The notes: generated by a model from the letters alone, not told the origin. DNA of 64,000 bases from Pseudomonas fortuita (GCF_026898135.2 NZ_CP114035.2:3265501-3329500); one strand, 5' to 3'. Counted from the stretch's first letter, positions 37,366-46,335 are shown. A program made the numbers and translations.

Positions 37366-38780
37366 GCGAACCAGCCCTGCAGCCACAGCGGGCCGGCCTG
37401 GCCGAGGTCGCGGTAGGCCCAGCCGCGCAGGCCGTCACGGGTTTCGATGCGGTAGTAGTCCCGGCGCACGTCGCCGCCATCCCACCAGCCCGACTCGATG
37501 CGTTCGGCCTGGCCCTGTACCTGGTAGCTGCTGGCGTCCAGCGCCATCGGGGCTGGCAGCAGCCAGCCCGGGCGACTGCCCGGAGCCACCGTCATACTGC
37601 CTTGGGCGCCTTGCTCGGTCAGCTGCCAGGCGCACTCGGGGCGGTGATCGGCTGCCGCGCTCAGCCCCTTGACGGCCTCATCCCCCAGGCGAGCGCGCAG
37701 CCGCTCGCGCAATTGTTCCCAGGGTTGTGCCTGCTGCGCGCGTGGGTCGAACAACGCCTGATGCTGCGGTACAAAGGGCGGCAGGTCTTCGGCAACCAGC
37801 CGCAGGTTGCGTACAGGGGCGGGAATGCGCAGCGGCTCCAGGCGCCCACGGGCCAGTTCGAACAGCATGGCGGCATCGCGTTCGGCCGCCAGCAGGCCTA
37901 CCTGCAGCAGGGTATCAGGCCCTTCGGCATGTTCCAGGTGCAGGCAAAAACGCTGCACGCCACAGTCGCGCCCGGCGAGGAAAGCGGCAAGGTCGTTGAG
38001 CATACGCCGCAGCGGAAACAACAACGCCTGGTGCGACTCAACGTCGAAGTTCAGCTCCAGCCGGGTTTCGAAGCGGTCCGGTGGCTGGTAGAAGTCCAGC
38101 CCCGCATTGCGCAGGCCAAGCAACTGGTCGAGGTGCAACTGCACCTGGGCCGAAAAGCGCCGGGCCACTGTATCGCGCGGCAAGGCCAGTACCTGGCCCA
38201 ACTGCCGCAGGCCCATGCGGGCAAACGCCTCGGCGGCATCTGCCGGCAGGCCGATACGGGTGATGGGCATGCCCAGCAGTGCCGCACGGGTGGCGTCGGC
38301 GTCGCTCAAGGCCAAGCCATCATGACCATTGGCAAGCATGCGCGCCGCTACCGGGTTACTGGCCAGGACGATGCGTTGACGCAGCCCCAAATCTGCCAGC
38401 TCCTGGCGCAGGCGTGCCTCGAACAACGGCCAGGGGCCGAACAGTTGCAGGCTGGACCCCACTTCCAGGAGCAAAGCCCGCGGGTAATGCAGGCTGACCT
38501 GGGCACTGAAGCGATAGGCCCAGGCTGCCAGCAATTGCTGAACCTGCTCGATGCGCCTGGGGTCGGCTTCGACGCAAGTAAAACCCTCTGCCAGGGCACG
38601 TGCCGCCGTAAGGGTCTGCCCTGCCCGCAACCCGAGTGCAGCCGCTGCGGGGCTGACCGCTTGCAATACCCGACGTTGGCTAGGCCCGCCAACCAGCACC
38701 AAGGGTGTGTCGGGGTCGTCACGCTCCCGCAGGACGGTGTCCAGCGCCAGCTGCGGGAGCAGGATGCAGGCCCAAAGCAT
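37362..38780 (-). CDS. imuB: ImuB, Y-family polymerase-like scaffold of the mutasome
   Basis: The 472-residue protein has the N-terminal palm/finger order of Y-family polymerases ([55 protein letters not shown]) but the catalytic acidic residues are not recognisable, as in other ImuB proteins. ImuB binds the beta clamp, ImuA and DnaE2. It starts six bases after imuA and ends in overlap with dnaE2. Confidence 0.93.
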   Translation of the reverse strand: MLWACILLPQLALDTVLRERDDPDTPLVLVGGPSQRRVLQAVSPAAAALGLRAGQTLTAARALAEGFTCVEADPRRIEQVQQLLAAWAYRFSAQVSLHYPRALLLEVGSSLQLFGPWPLFEARLRQELADLGLRQRIVLASNPVAARMLANGHDGLALSDADATRAALLGMPITRIGLPADAAEAFARMGLRQLGQVLALPRDTVARRFSAQVQLHLDQLLGLRNAGLDFYQPPDRFETRLELNFDVESHQALLFPLRRMLNDLAAFLAGRDCGVQRFCLHLEHAEGPDTLLQVGLLAAERDAAMLFELARGRLEPLRIPAPVRNLRLVAEDLPPFVPQHQALFDPRAQQAQPWEQLRERLRARLGDEAVKGLSAAADHRPECAWQLTEQGAQGSMTVAPGSRPGWLLPAPMALDASSYQVQGQAERIESGWWDGGDVRRDYYRIETRDGLRGWAYRDLGQAGPLWLQGWFA

Positions 38781-38786
38781 GGGGCA

Positions 38787-39407
38787 TCAGCCCCGCCCAG
38801 GGCAGGCGATGGGCAGCGCCGGTGGCATGCCGCCCCGGCTTTTCAGCACACGCCACTGTGCCGGACGGGTGTCGACGGCAACGCGCAGTGCTGCTGGCGA
38901 GGGGTTGTGTGCTGCCTGATGCGGCCGGCAGGCGAATGCCAGCGCCTGGCCGGTTTCTGCGGCCACCTGCAAACGCCGCAAGGCACGGTCATCGGCACGT
39001 TCAGGCCAGCACAGCACCGCCGCGCAACTGCCCGAGCGCAGGCACTGTTCGGCGGCCCACAGGGCATCGGCGGGGGCGGCGTCCACCTGCACCAGCCAGC
39101 GCAGGTCCACCCCCGCTGCCTGCCAGGCCGGTGCGTAAGGAATGAAGGGCGGCGCCACCAGCACCACCCGGCTGCCGTCGGCGCTAAGCCGCGCCAGTGT
39201 GGGCCATAGCAGTTGCAACTCGCCGCAACCGGGGTTGGCCAGCAGCAACTCGCTGAGTGCCGCCGCCGGCCAGCCACCTTCAGGCAGGCGCGCGTCGAGG
39301 GCAGCATGACCGGTCGGCTGCAACCCCAGTGGCCGTGCCTGGGCCTGCCGCCCGCGCCAGACACGGCGCTGGTCGAGCAGCCTGTCGAGGTCGACCACCG
39401 CGCCCAT
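38787..39407 (-). CDS. imuA: ImuA, RecA/SulA-like mutasome protein
   Basis: The 206-residue protein is a short RecA-fold relative (GHAALDARLPEGGWPAAALSE, VVLVAPPFIPYAPAW, AVLCWPERADDRALRRL) matching ImuA, sometimes annotated SulA-like. It takes part in translesion mutagenesis with ImuB and DnaE2. Its ATG overlaps the lexA2 TGA by four bases. Confidence 0.92.
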   Translation of the reverse strand: MGAVVDLDRLLDQRRVWRGRQAQARPLGLQPTGHAALDARLPEGGWPAAALSELLLANPGCGELQLLWPTLARLSADGSRVVLVAPPFIPYAPAWQAAGVDLRWLVQVDAAPADALWAAEQCLRSGSCAAVLCWPERADDRALRRLQVAAETGQALAFACRPHQAAHNPSPAALRVAVDTRPAQWRVLKSRGGMPPALPIACPGRG

Positions 39408-40015
39408 CAGTCACGCCTCAGCAAGCCGCAGAACACGCCTTCGATGAAAAACGCCTGGTCGGGTTTCACATCGATGGGTGCATAGGCCGGGTTGCGTGGC
39501 AACAGCCGGTACCCGCTGCCCAGGCGTTGCAGGCGCTTGATGGTCACTTCGCCGTCCAGGCGCGCCACCACGATCTGGCCATCGCGGGCGTCGGCCTGTT
39601 GAAGGATGCCGACCAGATCACCGTCGAAGATGCCGTCGTCGATCATCGAATCGCCACGCACTTTAAGCAGGTAGTCAGGGGTGCGACGGAACAGGCTGGG
39701 GTCGAGCAGGAGCTGTTCGTGGATATCCAGGTCCGGACCAATGGGGGCACCTGCCGCCACTTGGCCCAGTACCGGCACTTCCAGGATTTCCGGCCGGCGC
39801 AGCGGTTCGGCCAGGCGAATGCCCCGCGCCTGGTTGGGCGTGACATCAATGTAACCGGCCTGGCACAGGGCGGTAATGTGCTTGCGCGCGACGCTGCGCG
39901 AGGCAAAACCGAAGCGCGTGGCGATATCGGCCAGGCTCGGTGGCTGGCTGTGCTCGGCAATGCGCTCGCGGATGAATTCGAAAATGGCGCGGCGTTTGGG
40001 GGTAAGAGTGTCCAT
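39407..40015 (-). CDS. lexA2: LexA-type SOS repressor, second copy (LexA2)
   Basis: The 202-residue repressor has an N-terminal winged helix (TPKRRAIFEFIRERIAEHSQ) and the self-cleaving C-terminal domain: cleavage bond Ala88-Gly89 in QVAAGAP, Ser123 in GDSMIDDG and Lys160 in VTIKRL. It heads the imuA-imuB-dnaE2 operon, the position known for the second LexA of Pseudomonas putida. ATG 40015 gives the standard MDTLTPKRRA start; ATG 40024 is also in frame. A GTAC-N4-GTGC operator lies directly upstream, implying autoregulation and SOS induction of the whole mutasome. Confidence 0.93.
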   Translation of the reverse strand: MDTLTPKRRAIFEFIRERIAEHSQPPSLADIATRFGFASRSVARKHITALCQAGYIDVTPNQARGIRLAEPLRRPEILEVPVLGQVAAGAPIGPDLDIHEQLLLDPSLFRRTPDYLLKVRGDSMIDDGIFDGDLVGILQQADARDGQIVVARLDGEVTIKRLQRLGSGYRLLPRNPAYAPIDVKPDQAFFIEGVFCGLLRRD

Positions 40016-40018
40016 GGA

Positions 40019-40030
40019 GCACATTTGTAC
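40019..40030 (-). promoter_or_regulatory. LexA2 operator GTAC-N4-GTGC
   Basis: On the minus strand GTACAAATGTGC fits exactly the LexA2 box GTAC-N4-GTGC reported for P. putida, as I remember it. It ends four bases before lexA2 ATG 40015 and contains the alternative ATG 40024, so bound repressor would block the start of the operon. Confidence 0.65.
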
Positions 40031-40116
40031 TCTTTTCGGAGCACGCTGAACAGCCCCCTTTGTCGCCAGCATTGGTTATGATCCCAAGGCTTGTGTTTTC
40101 TTGATCTGGATACCCC

Positions 40117-40773
40117 ATGCTCACCGCCCTGTTGTTCGACCTCGACGGAACCCTCACCGACACCGATACCCTGCACCTGCAGGCCTTTCGCCAACTGCTG
40201 CGTGAGCATGACGGCCGCGAACTGAGCCAGGCGCAGTTCGATGCCCAGGTCAGTGGCCGCGCCAACGGCGAGTTGTTCGCCGAGCTGTTCAGCGGCGCGA
40301 GCGTCGAACAGTGCCGGGCACTGGCCGATCGCAAGGAGGCGCTGTTTCGCGACTTGTCGCCATGTCTTGACCCGATGCCAGGCCTTTTGCGCCTGCTTGC
40401 GCATGCCAAGGCCTATGACATCGGCATGTGCGTGGTGACCAACGCACCGCGGCTGAACGCCGAACACATGCTGAATGCCATGGGCCTTGGGCAGCATTTC
40501 GAGCATGTGCTGGTAGCCGAGGAGCTGGCGCGGCCCAAGCCAGACCCGCTGCCCTACCTCACCGGCCTGCAGCAACTGGGCGCCGAGGCCGGCCAGGCGC
40601 TGGCCTTCGAGGATTCATTGCCGGGGGTTGCGGCCGCCAGTGGCGCGGGGATATTTACCGTGGGCGTGGCGACGACACAGACGCCGCAGCGGTTGCTGGA
40701 GGCGGGTGCCAGGCTGGTCGTGAATGATTTCAATGACCCGGCATTGTGGGCGTTGATCGAGCGTATGGCTTGA
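40117..40773 (+). CDS. HAD-superfamily phosphatase/phosphomutase
   Basis: The 218-residue protein has HAD motif I LLFDLDGTLTDTD (Asp8, Asp10), motif III in ELARPKPDPLPYL and motif IV in LAFEDSLPGVAAA, with an alpha-helical cap between residues ~20 and 85. This is the subfamily of beta-phosphoglucomutase, phosphoglycolate phosphatase and related sugar phosphatases. Substrate cannot be assigned. It is divergent from lexA2. Confidence 0.88.
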   Translation: MLTALLFDLDGTLTDTDTLHLQAFRQLLREHDGRELSQAQFDAQVSGRANGELFAELFSGASVEQCRALADRKEALFRDLSPCLDPMPGLLRLLAHAKAYDIGMCVVTNAPRLNAEHMLNAMGLGQHFEHVLVAEELARPKPDPLPYLTGLQQLGAEAGQALAFEDSLPGVAAASGAGIFTVGVATTQTPQRLLEAGARLVVNDFNDPALWALIERMA

Positions 40774-40780
40774 GGTGTGG

Positions 40781-41024
40781 GGTGTGTTTGAGATCGAGCG
40801 CCGCCCGCGCGGCGCATCGCGAGCTGCGCCCGCTCCTACGTTTGTTTCGGGCCAGTAACACCTGCGCCAACGCGCGCGACCGCCCTGTTCGTACGACACG
40901 ATATCGAGCCATGCACCAACGCGTTCGCGCGCAAATCCCACAGGATTAATTGGCCCGGAACAAACGTAGGCGCGAGCGCAGCTCGCGATGCGCCGCGCGG
41001 GCGGCGCTCGATCTCAAACACCCC
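40781..41024. repeat. Long inverted repeat, 74-base arms
   Basis: Arm 1 (40781-40854) and arm 2 (40951-41024) are inverted copies with 70 of 74 bases identical. Each arm contains the inner palindrome GCGCCGCCCGCGCGGCGC. The 96-base spacer has no coding frame. It lies between the HAD and MdcR-like genes and looks like a second class of extragenic palindrome, different from the REP elements elsewhere. Confidence 0.85.
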
Positions 41025-41056
41025 ATAACTCTATCGCCATACTCACCCAGGCCCCC

Positions 41057-41968
41057 ATGCTCATCGACGAAGAACTGACCCTCAAAAAGCTGGAAACCTT
41101 TCTTGCCTTCATGCGCACGGGCAACCTCGGCCGCGCGGCGGTTGAGTTGTCCACCAGCGCCGTGAGCGTGCACCGGGCCATCCACTCACTGGAAAGCGCC
41201 TTGCGCTGCCCGTTGTTCAAGCACGAAGGCCGCCAGCTGATCCCGCTGGAAAGCGCCTACGTGCTGGAAAAGAAAGCCCGGCAATTGATCCTGGACGCCG
41301 AGCAGATGGTCCGCCAGACCCGTGAAGCCGCCGGCTTCTACGCCGAGCGTTTCCGCCTGGGCGCACTCTACTCGCTGACGGTGAAGACCGTGCCCAAACT
41401 GGTCATGGGGCTGAAACTGCGCCGCAGCGAGCTGAACATCGACCTTACCCTGGGCTCCAACGTCGACCTGCTGCAGCGCCTGAAAAACCACGAGCTGGAA
41501 GCTATCCTTGTGTCGCTCGACGACAGCATCAGCGACCCGGCATGCGAGCAACTGCCGCTGTTCTCCGATGATATCTTCCTTGCTGTGCCCACCGACTCGC
41601 CTTTCGCCGGGCAGGCCGAGGTGGACCTGGCCGACCTCGCCGACTCCACCTTCATCACCCTGACCCAGGGCTTCGCCACCCACCGCGATGGCGCGCGGGT
41701 GTTCCAGCAGGCCGGCTTCGAGCCCAAGGTGGCCATGCAGGTGAACGACATCTTCACCCTGCTGAGCATGGTCAGCTCGGGCGTGGGCTTTGCCCTGCTG
41801 CCCGGGCGCATTGCGGCGGTGTACGAAAACCGCGTCAGGCTGATTGCCTTGAAGCCGCAATACCGCTTGCAGCAACATATAGGCGTGGTGTTCCTGAAGG
41901 CTAGGGAGCGGGAGCCGAACCTGCTGGCGCTGCTGGCGGAGTGCCGGATGTACAGCCTTGAGCGTTAA
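41057..41968 (+). CDS. LysR-family regulator, MdcR-like
   Basis: The 303-residue protein begins MLIDEELTLKKLETFLAFMR and continues TSAVSVHRAIHSLESALRCP, which closely resembles MdcR, the activator of malonate decarboxylase operons. No mdc gene is in this window, so it may control genes elsewhere or have been recruited by the neighbouring cluster. Its 3' end overlaps the convergent MFS gene by 68 bases. ATG 41057 gives the standard start of the subfamily; an earlier start lies inside the inverted repeat. Confidence 0.82.
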   Translation: MLIDEELTLKKLETFLAFMRTGNLGRAAVELSTSAVSVHRAIHSLESALRCPLFKHEGRQLIPLESAYVLEKKARQLILDAEQMVRQTREAAGFYAERFRLGALYSLTVKTVPKLVMGLKLRRSELNIDLTLGSNVDLLQRLKNHELEAILVSLDDSISDPACEQLPLFSDDIFLAVPTDSPFAGQAEVDLADLADSTFITLTQGFATHRDGARVFQQAGFEPKVAMQVNDIFTLLSMVSSGVGFALLPGRIAAVYENRVRLIALKPQYRLQQHIGVVFLKAREREPNLLALLAECRMYSLER

Positions 41969-43286
41969 ACCGTAGCGCAGCATTGCGCCCCTGCAGCCAT
42001 ACCGCCAATGCCGCCAGCCCGGCAGGGATCAGCAATGATGCAAACACTTGCGCAAAGCTCCAGCCCAATGCCAGCATCTGAGCCCCGGCGAAGGCGCTGA
42101 GCACGGCACCAATGCGCCCAATGCCGCTCATCCAGCTGGCCCCGGTTGCCCGTGCCTCAGTGGGGTAAAAAGCTGCGGCCAATGCATTCATGCCAACGCT
42201 TGCGCCATTCAGCCCAAAGCCCACGGCGCAGGCAATGGCGCACAGCCAGGCGAAATCCCCCACCACCTGGCCAATCGTGAAAATCACCGCACCACTGAAC
42301 AGAAAAGTCAGCATCAATACGCGCTGAGGGTTACAGCGGTCCATGGCCCAGCCTACTGAAATCGCCCCTGCCGGCCCGCCAATCTGGAAGCAGGCCGTGA
42401 CAATGGCTGCTTCGGACACCGAAAAACCACCGCCCTCCTTCACCAGCGTCGGCAGCCAGCCGCTGAACAGGTAGACCAGGAACAGCGCCAGCACATAGCC
42501 AGCCCAGAGCATGCAGGTACCAAAACGATAGCGCTGCGAGAGGATGGTGCCAATCGCACCGTCAGTGCCCTGGCGCTTGGCGGGCATGACGAACGTACTG
42601 TCGGCGTTGACATGGTCGGGGGCCAGGCGGCGGACAATGGCCAGAATGCGCTGGCGATCTGCGCCCTTGCTGACCAGGAAGGTGACCGACTCTGGCAGGC
42701 GCCAGTACAGCAGCGGCAAGACCAGCAGCGGCAACACCCCGCCCAGCACCAGCACACTGCGCCAACCCAGGTTGGGTATCATCCAGGCGCTGACGAAACC
42801 ACCCATCGCTGCCCCCAGGGAGAACCCGCAGAACGCCAGTGTGATCAGCAGCGAGCGGCTGCGCGCCGGGGCGTACTCGCTGACCAGGGTGCTGGCATTG
42901 GGCATTGCAGCCCCCAGGCCCAGGCCAGTAAGAAAGCGCAGCACGACCAAGGTTTCCAGGTTCGGGGAAAAAGCCGAGGCCAGGGTCCAGATGCCGAACA
43001 GCAGCACGCTGTACAGCAATACTGCCTTGCGTCCGTAGCGGTCAGCCAAGGGGCCGGCGATCAAAGCGCCAAGGGCCAGGCCGATCAGCGCTGCGCTCAA
43101 AACCGGGCCCAGGCTTTGCGCGCCCAGGCCCCAGTCGCTTTTCAGTTGGGGGGCAATGAAGCCGATGATGGCCACATCCAGGCCGTCCAGGGCGATGATC
43201 AGAAAGCCGAGGAACACCACCCATTTCTGGTAACGGCCGATGGGTTGCTGGTCGATCAGTTGGCGCACGTCGAGTGTGTTGTTCAT
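41901..43286 (-). CDS. MFS transporter, aromatic acid:H+ symporter type (AAHS)
   Basis: The 461-residue protein has 12 predicted membrane segments with AAHS features: FLIIALDGLDVAIIGFIAPQ in helix 1 (the DGxD motif), GPLADRYGRKAVLL in loop 2-3 and FYPTEARATGASWMSGIGR near helix 11. Relatives import protocatechuate, 4-hydroxybenzoate and similar acids. AGGTG precedes ATG 43286. It is the last gene of an SDR-FAD-NIPSNAP operon, so it probably imports the substrate or exports an intermediate. The C-terminal tail is encoded opposite the end of the LysR gene. Confidence 0.88.
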   Translation of the reverse strand: MNNTLDVRQLIDQQPIGRYQKWVVFLGFLIIALDGLDVAIIGFIAPQLKSDWGLGAQSLGPVLSAALIGLALGALIAGPLADRYGRKAVLLYSVLLFGIWTLASAFSPNLETLVVLRFLTGLGLGAAMPNASTLVSEYAPARSRSLLITLAFCGFSLGAAMGGFVSAWMIPNLGWRSVLVLGGVLPLLVLPLLYWRLPESVTFLVSKGADRQRILAIVRRLAPDHVNADSTFVMPAKRQGTDGAIGTILSQRYRFGTCMLWAGYVLALFLVYLFSGWLPTLVKEGGGFSVSEAAIVTACFQIGGPAGAISVGWAMDRCNPQRVLMLTFLFSGAVIFTIGQVVGDFAWLCAIACAVGFGLNGASVGMNALAAAFYPTEARATGASWMSGIGRIGAVLSAFAGAQMLALGWSFAQVFASLLIPAGLAALAVWLQGRNAALRFNAQGCTSGTPPAAPAGSAPAP

Positions 43287-43323
43287 GGGTATCACCTGTT
43301 GTTGTTTTTATGACGGTGTTTCG

Positions 43324-43340
43324 GGGCCGCGTTGCGGCCC
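43324..43340. other. Hairpin between NIPSNAP and MFS genes
   Basis: GGGCCGC-GTT-GCGGCCC forms a perfect 7-bp stem in the 74-base gap and is not followed by a T-run on the minus strand. It may be a degenerate REP half and could modulate downstream MFS expression. Confidence 0.4.
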
Positions 43341-43360
43341 AATCGCCGGCACAGCCAACA

Positions 43361-43690
43361 TCACTGCCTGTCGAGACTATGTAGAGAGACAGGCCTTAGG
43401 ATCCGGGTTTCCTGCGCCAACACCAGGTCACGGGTGGCATGCAGATAAGCGGCAAAATCCGGGTCGGCATCCCGCGCCGCGCTGCGCTTTTCAAAGTCAT
43501 CCAGGCTGTCATAACCCCACAGGTGCACCACCTGGTTCAGCGGCCCGATGCTGCTGGTGTAGAACGCCAGCGGTGCGCCGAGGTGGCGCAGCAAGATCGG
43601 CATCGCCAACTGGTCGAAGGCTTCGATAAAGGCCGCCATGCAGCGCGGGCGAATGGTGTAGATGCGGTGATCGACCACAGCCTTGTCCAT
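43361..43690 (-). CDS. NIPSNAP-family protein
   Basis: The 109-residue protein matches the NIPSNAP ferredoxin-like fold (VVDHRIYTIRPRCMAAFIEA, HLWGYDSLDDFEKRSAARDA). These small proteins often accompany catabolic operons, but their role is unclear; some act on small organic acids. ATG 43690 overlaps the stop of the FAD dehydrogenase (ATGA), which ties it to that enzyme. Confidence 0.87.
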   Translation of the reverse strand: MDKAVVDHRIYTIRPRCMAAFIEAFDQLAMPILLRHLGAPLAFYTSSIGPLNQVVHLWGYDSLDDFEKRSAARDADPDFAAYLHATRDLVLAQETRILRPVSLHSLDRQ

Positions 43691-45408
43691 CACGCTACCT
43701 CCCGCGCATTGCTCGCTGCCGCCAGCCCCTGCTCGACACCTGCCAGGTGGCGGCCGGTGATGTAGCCAAAGGTCATGATCGGCCCCAAGGTAATGCCGGC
43801 ACCGGGGTAGTTGCCGCCCATGATGCTGGCGCGGTCATTACCCACCGCATACAGCCCTTCGATGGCTTGCCCGTCGGCGGCCAGCACTTCGCCGACCACG
43901 CTGGTGCGCAGCCCGTCGAAGGTGCCCAGATCGCCCATGATGACCTTCACGGCAAAGTAAGGCCCCTCGCCCACCGGCGCCACGCACGGATTGGGCTGTT
44001 GCTGAGGGTCGGCCAGGTAGCGGTTGAAGCTGTTACTGCCGCGGCCGTATTGGCGGTCCTCGCCCTGCACTGCGCCTAGGTTGTAATCGCGCACGGTCCG
44101 CTCCAGCCCTTGCGCATCGATGCCGGCCTTGCCTGCCAGCTCGGCCAAGGTCTTGCCCTTGAGCAGGTAACCGTTACGCAGCAATGGCCCCAGTGGCATT
44201 GGTGCAGGTTTGGCAAAGCCCAGGCCGTACTTGGCCAGCGTACGGCGGTCGCACACCAGCCACATGGCGGTTTCTGCCTGGCCGGCGCAGGCTTCGATCA
44301 GCGCTGCGCCCACGTCGTGGTAGGAGTTGGACTCGTTGGTGAAACGCCGGCCAGAGCGCAATACACCGATCACGCCCGGCTTGTAGCGGTCCAGCAGATG
44401 CGGAAAGGCGATGTATCGCCCGCCACCCACCGGCACCTTCGACACCGGCATCCAGGCAGCTGGCGCTTGCAGGCGTATATCGACCTTGGCACCCAACGCC
44501 TCCGCCATGCGGGCACCATCGCCGGTATTACCCGCTGGCACCGGGGAAAAATGCTCACCGCCACGGCGCACATGCGGGTAGGCCTGGCGCAACCGCTGCA
44601 AGTCATGGGAGAACCCGCCACAGGCCAGCACCACCCCGCGGCGTGCCTGAATACGCAGTTCGCTGTCGCCTTGCCCGGCCAGTACCCCCACCACCCGCCC
44701 ACCGTCGCGCAGCAGCTGCCGCGCCGGGGTGCCGGTGAGAATCGGGATGCCAAGGTCCAGCGCCGAGCGCACCAGGCGCGCCGCCAAGGCATTGCCGCTG
44801 GTCACCTGGGTACCGCGGCGATACAGGGCCAGCTCCTTCAGGTGGGTGAGCAGGCGCCTGGCCACGTACACGAACGAGGTCAACGAGCGGGTGACGTTGA
44901 AGAAGTGCTTGAGGTCGGCATTCGACGAGTTGAACATCATGCCGATGAAGGTGATGGTCTTCAGCGGCGGGCGCAGGCGTGCCATGTCCGGCCCCAGGCC
45001 ACGGATGTCGTAAGGTGCGGCCAGTATCGAACGGCCCACATCGACGCCCCCTTCGACTTGTGGGTGATAGTCGGGGTACAGCGTGGGCACGAACTTCACG
45101 GCGGTTTCCCGCTCGAAAAAGTCCACCATCTGCGGCCCGTAGCGCAAGAACGCCTCGACCCCGGCCGCGTCAAAGCAGGCCCCGGTTTCGTTGCGCAGGT
45201 AGGTCATGGCCGCCTCGGGGCTGTCGTTGCCAGCGTGCCGGTTGCCAGGCACCCACAACACACCGCCGGAAAACGCCGTGGTACCGCCAAAGCAGTCGTC
45301 CTTTTCGATGACGATAACGTCAAGGCCCTGCTTCTTTGCAGTAATGGCAGTCGCCAGGCCACCCGCACCCGCCCCGACCACCAGCACATCGCAGTTACGT
45401 GTGGTCAT
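43690..45408 (-). CDS. FAD-dependent dehydrogenase, 3-ketosteroid-dehydrogenase/fumarate-reductase-like
   Basis: The 572-residue flavoprotein starts DVLVVGAGAGGLATAITAKK, followed by CFGGTTAFSGGVLWVPGN, the pattern of the KstD/fumarate reductase superfamily. A later GVVLACGGFSHD and the C-terminal GLYAVGNDRASIMGGNYPG with GAGITLGPIMTFGY bind FAD. Relatives desaturate cyclic ketones or reduce enoates. Substrate is not evident. It overlaps both neighbours by four bases, so SDR, dehydrogenase and NIPSNAP protein are made in step. Confidence 0.87.
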   Translation of the reverse strand: MTTRNCDVLVVGAGAGGLATAITAKKQGLDVIVIEKDDCFGGTTAFSGGVLWVPGNRHAGNDSPEAAMTYLRNETGACFDAAGVEAFLRYGPQMVDFFERETAVKFVPTLYPDYHPQVEGGVDVGRSILAAPYDIRGLGPDMARLRPPLKTITFIGMMFNSSNADLKHFFNVTRSLTSFVYVARRLLTHLKELALYRRGTQVTSGNALAARLVRSALDLGIPILTGTPARQLLRDGGRVVGVLAGQGDSELRIQARRGVVLACGGFSHDLQRLRQAYPHVRRGGEHFSPVPAGNTGDGARMAEALGAKVDIRLQAPAAWMPVSKVPVGGGRYIAFPHLLDRYKPGVIGVLRSGRRFTNESNSYHDVGAALIEACAGQAETAMWLVCDRRTLAKYGLGFAKPAPMPLGPLLRNGYLLKGKTLAELAGKAGIDAQGLERTVRDYNLGAVQGEDRQYGRGSNSFNRYLADPQQQPNPCVAPVGEGPYFAVKVIMGDLGTFDGLRTSVVGEVLAADGQAIEGLYAVGNDRASIMGGNYPGAGITLGPIMTFGYITGRHLAGVEQGLAAASNAREVA

Positions 45409-46232
45409 GCGCGTACCCCCTCAAAGCCTGGCCGCGGGATCAGCGCCATGGGCATGCTCTCGAGCCCCCCATCCACGGTCAGCTCTGCACCATTGATGTA
45501 GTCGGCGCGCTGGCTGGCCAGGAACAGCACAGCGTCGGCGATATCCTGTGGTTCACCAATACGCTGGTTGGCCGTCATGGCGCTGCGCTGGCGTTCGATT
45601 TGCGGGTCGGCATAAAACGCGGCAGACAAGGGAGTGCGGATCAACCCTGGGCAGACTGCGTTGCTGCGCACACCTCGTGGCCCCCATTCCACGGCAATCT
45701 GGCGCGACAGCATGCTGACCCCGGCCTTGGCCGCACTGTAGGCACCGCTATTGGGTTGCGGGTAATGCGCGGCGATCGAGGCCACGTGCACCATACGGCC
45801 TCGGCCACGGGCCAGCATCGAACGGCCGAAGGCCTGGGCACACACCAGGTAGCCCGTGAGGTTGACCGCCAGCACCTGGTTCCATTGCTCCAGGCTCAGC
45901 ACGTCCAGCGCGCCGGGGCGCAGCACGCTGGCATTGTTGACCAGTACATCGCAGCGCCCGTGCAGCGCCTGAACCTGGGCTGCGGCCTGCTCCACGCTGG
46001 CCGGGTCGGCGATGTCGCAGCCCAAGGCGCTGACCTCTCCGACACTGTGTTCGCCCAAGGTGGCGGCCAGTTCACGGCATTTGTCCAGGTCCCGGTCCAG
46101 CAGCACCACATGGGCCTGCTGTGCGACCAGGGCGCCGGCCAGCGCCGCGCCAATACCACCGGCGGCACCGGTTACCACGCATACGGCCGAATCCAGGCCC
46201 AGCCATTGAGAGGGGATCTTGTTGTTGTGCAT
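45405..46232 (-). CDS. Short-chain dehydrogenase/reductase
   Basis: The 275-residue SDR has the cofactor motif CVVTGAAGGIGAALA near the N-terminus, VNNASVLRPG, the catalytic Ser in HVASIAAHYPQ and Tyr/Lys in YSAAKAGV, ending IRTPLSAAFY and ELTVDGG. It oxidises an alcohol or reduces a ketone with NAD(P). It is the first gene of the operon and lies 177 bases from a divergent AraC regulator. Confidence 0.9.
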   Translation of the reverse strand: MHNNKIPSQWLGLDSAVCVVTGAAGGIGAALAGALVAQQAHVVLLDRDLDKCRELAATLGEHSVGEVSALGCDIADPASVEQAAAQVQALHGRCDVLVNNASVLRPGALDVLSLEQWNQVLAVNLTGYLVCAQAFGRSMLARGRGRMVHVASIAAHYPQPNSGAYSAAKAGVSMLSRQIAVEWGPRGVRSNAVCPGLIRTPLSAAFYADPQIERQRSAMTANQRIGEPQDIADAVLFLASQRADYINGAELTVDGGLESMPMALIPRPGFEGVRA

Positions 46233-46298
46233 GCTGCTCTCCAGAGTGTCGCTTCATCTGGGCCACAGCCTAGGGCCGGCAGGCACACCGGCAGAATG

Positions 46299-46335
46299 GA
46301 CAAAACCTGCAACCAGCCCCACATTCCCGACAAAA
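46299..46335. promoter_or_regulatory. Direct repeats, candidate AraC-family operator
   Basis: GACAAAA occurs at 46299-46305 and again at 46329-46335, exactly 30 bases apart (about three helical turns), each followed by a CCTGC within 11 bases. Two direct half-sites on one face of DNA are typical of AraC-family binding. They lie in the divergent region between the SDR operon and the AraC gene. Confidence 0.4.

Noticed and set aside
37602..39209. 535-codon ORF opposite imuB and imuA
   Set aside because: Spans two minus-strand genes of the mutasome and has no signal of real coding.
44110..45501. 463-codon + strand ORF opposite the FAD dehydrogenase
   Set aside because: Antisense shadow; the minus strand has FAD motifs and coupled neighbours.
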